Assembly: GCA_013397455.1 (NCBI GenBank)
Contig: VYZB01000754.1
Location: forward strand, 196,903 to 260,902
Length of the DNA: 64,000 bases
Direction of reading: 5' to 3'
DNA from: Crotophaga sulcirostris
Taxonomy: Eukaryota; Chordata; Aves; Cuculiformes; Crotophagidae
In this document: one piece after another, positions 62,401 through 64,000 of the stretch
How positions within the stretch are numbered: position 1 is the first letter of the stretch
Layout: every line of letters begins with the position of its first letter
Made by a program: the position numbers and the translations under genes
The notes under the pieces: model-generated
What the model saw: only the letters and a program-made list of their open reading frames with translations
What the model was told of the DNA's origin: nothing
Database searches by the model: none

Positions 62401-64000
62401 TACTGCAGGTAGCTATTGTGAAATAATGTGAGTCAAAGCTCCAGATAAACCTTTTTCAAAAGTCCTTGAAAAAACCTTTATAATTTCCCTTGAGGACTGA
62501 TCTACATTCTCTTGCCAACTGAAGACTAATACATATTAGCAGAACATAAAAGATTTTTGAAAATGCAGTTGCAAAATGTTTAATATAACCTTGAGTTTTA
62601 TTGCACAAGACTCTTAGTTCTGGGGAAAAACATGTTTTCAGGTATAAGTGATCCCAGAGCCCCCCTTTTTCCACTTTCCATATTTTTCTCTGATCCTTCA
62701 GTCATAAAAAATGCAGAGGAAAAGAACACTTTCAAAACTCCCTGTGGCAGAATAAACTAGAGCTGAACCTTCACGTGATTATTCCAGAGTGAGTCATTTA
62801 AGCAAGGGACTGCTTCGTAAACTTCAGGGACTTGATTTGCATGTGAATATTGATTCCTCTCACACAAACAGTTCATCCTTTTATGTTGCTTTTGCATGAA
62901 TTTGCCCTCCAGAGAATTGATTTTTTTTTTCTCTGTGCTTCAGACGGGTGTTTCTGCTGCCCCAGTCAAAAACACTTCTCCTTGATGAATCAAATGGAGC
63001 AATGAGAATGTGTAGATTACCCCCAGTTCTTCCTCTCAAGCATAAACAATTCACATTTCCTTCCAAGGAAAGAGTGAACAGTTGACCTCCCTTTCAAATC
63101 ATCAGATAAGCAAAAGCCATTGTATATGTGTGGGGGTAGAGATATCCATCAGACAATCTAAATTACCAAAATAGTTAAGTGCAGTATTTCCTAAGTAAAT
63201 CAGTTCTCAAAGAACTCCTTGATCATTCAACCAAGGGTTATATTTTGGTTGTCATAATTCATCCTGAGGCTGTGCTTACCAGCTGCAAATAAAACTTACA
63301 GTGTATGAGTTTGACCCTGTAGCCTCTACTTACATGAGTAAGTGCTATGAATATCCCACAGAAGTCCCAGAAGAGACACACTTTGTCACAGGCACTGGAA
63401 TTTCAGCAGTAGATCTCATTTGCATAGGAGTGCTGCATGTGTGGTAGAGGGAGTCTCATATCCTGAAAAACCAGGGAGTGAGCAGGGAGCCTGGGATCAT
63501 CCCATCAGAAAACACTACACCATTTTTCTCCCCTTCACCAAAGCTGACATACAGCACAGAATGGTATTCACAGAAGTACGATTTCACAAATCACAACTCT
63601 AATGATATTCTAGCTTCTGTTTTAATATCATAGCTGAACATAAAAAAGCTTTCCCCATTCTATCACACACTTATTTCACTGCAGTGGCATTGTTTGTGTT
63701 AGATCACAGTGGTATGGGAAGCTATGAAGGCACGATTATAAGGGGCATCATACTACCATGACTGAGTTGGATATGAAAAAGACATATGGGAAAACTCAGT
63801 TTATAGCCAAATAGTTCTTTTAACACAAGACTGAAATATGGCTGCTCCGTATCGCAACTGAGGTATATCAATGAAGTTATACGTAAGTTGCAGGGGAAAA
63901 TAGCAATCCCTCTCCTAAGTTATTAATTCATTGTTAATTGGTCATCTGCACATTTTTCATGAAACCAAAGTTTATTATGTTTAGAATAATGCAATAACAC
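59461..64000. other. Unique non-coding DNA to the window end
   Basis: No gene or further interspersed repeat is recognised. Octamer-like ATTTGCAT words occur at about 62837 and 63418, and the stretch 62750-63070 has the look of conserved non-coding DNA. Frames are at most 91 codons and featureless. Confidence 0.55.

Noticed and set aside
1..64000. Endogenous retrovirus or other integrated virus
   Set aside because: No paired LTRs, primer-binding site, or gag/pol/env-like translation was seen in any frame.

Overview
The window looks like AT-rich, gene-poor nuclear DNA from a bird; a related sauropsid such as a crocodilian or turtle cannot be excluded. The evidence is the repeat content. The recognisable interspersed elements are all CR1-type LINEs, 5'-truncated, most with the 8-bp 3' tail units typical of CR1. 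Repeat density is low, CpG is scarce, and no bacterial operon structure, ribosome-binding-site pattern or Alu/L1-type mammalian repeat was seen. Two runs of N (25800-25969 and 38722-38897) mark unresolved assembly gaps. I did not count base composition; by eye it is strongly AT-rich throughout.

No protein-coding gene can be supported. All open frames are short (longest 188 codons, and that one runs through an AT-rich simple repeat), none has a domain I recognise except CR1 ORF2 remains, and none forms a chain of exons. The window is best read as the inside of a large intron or an intergenic desert. One isolated stretch, 49486-49589, has canonical splice signals on both sides and is listed as a weak candidate exon.

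Layout. 1-3.49 kb: unique sequence with a Z-DNA-prone tract at the left edge. 3.49-3.96 kb: very old, decayed antisense CR1/L3-like fragment. 4-24.4 kb: unique sequence with small direct repeats, a hairpin, purine-rich blocks and a second Z-DNA-prone block near 14.08 kb. 24.43-26.15 kb: two plus-strand CR1 3' fragments 0.58 kb apart, the first internally deleted, the second containing an assembly gap. 26-38 kb: unique sequence, with a compositionally different block at 32.7-34.6 kb. 38.2-38.9 kb: an 18-bp minisatellite and the second gap. 39-58 kb: unique sequence with several blocks that resemble conserved regulatory DNA (about 45.0-46.0, 52.7-52.9 and 55.8-56.06 kb), a 57-bp tandem duplication and an AT-rich microsatellite. 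58.1-59.5 kb: a minus-strand CR1 copy split by a ~195-bp insertion whose near-identical partner lies 1.05 kb upstream. 59.5-64 kb: unique sequence.

No new multi-gene system was found. The most informative structure is the CR1 copy interrupted by a duplicated neighbouring segment (58176-58369 and 59225-59419), which records a local duplicative insertion event. The regulatory-element calls are pattern-based suggestions that need cross-species alignment.
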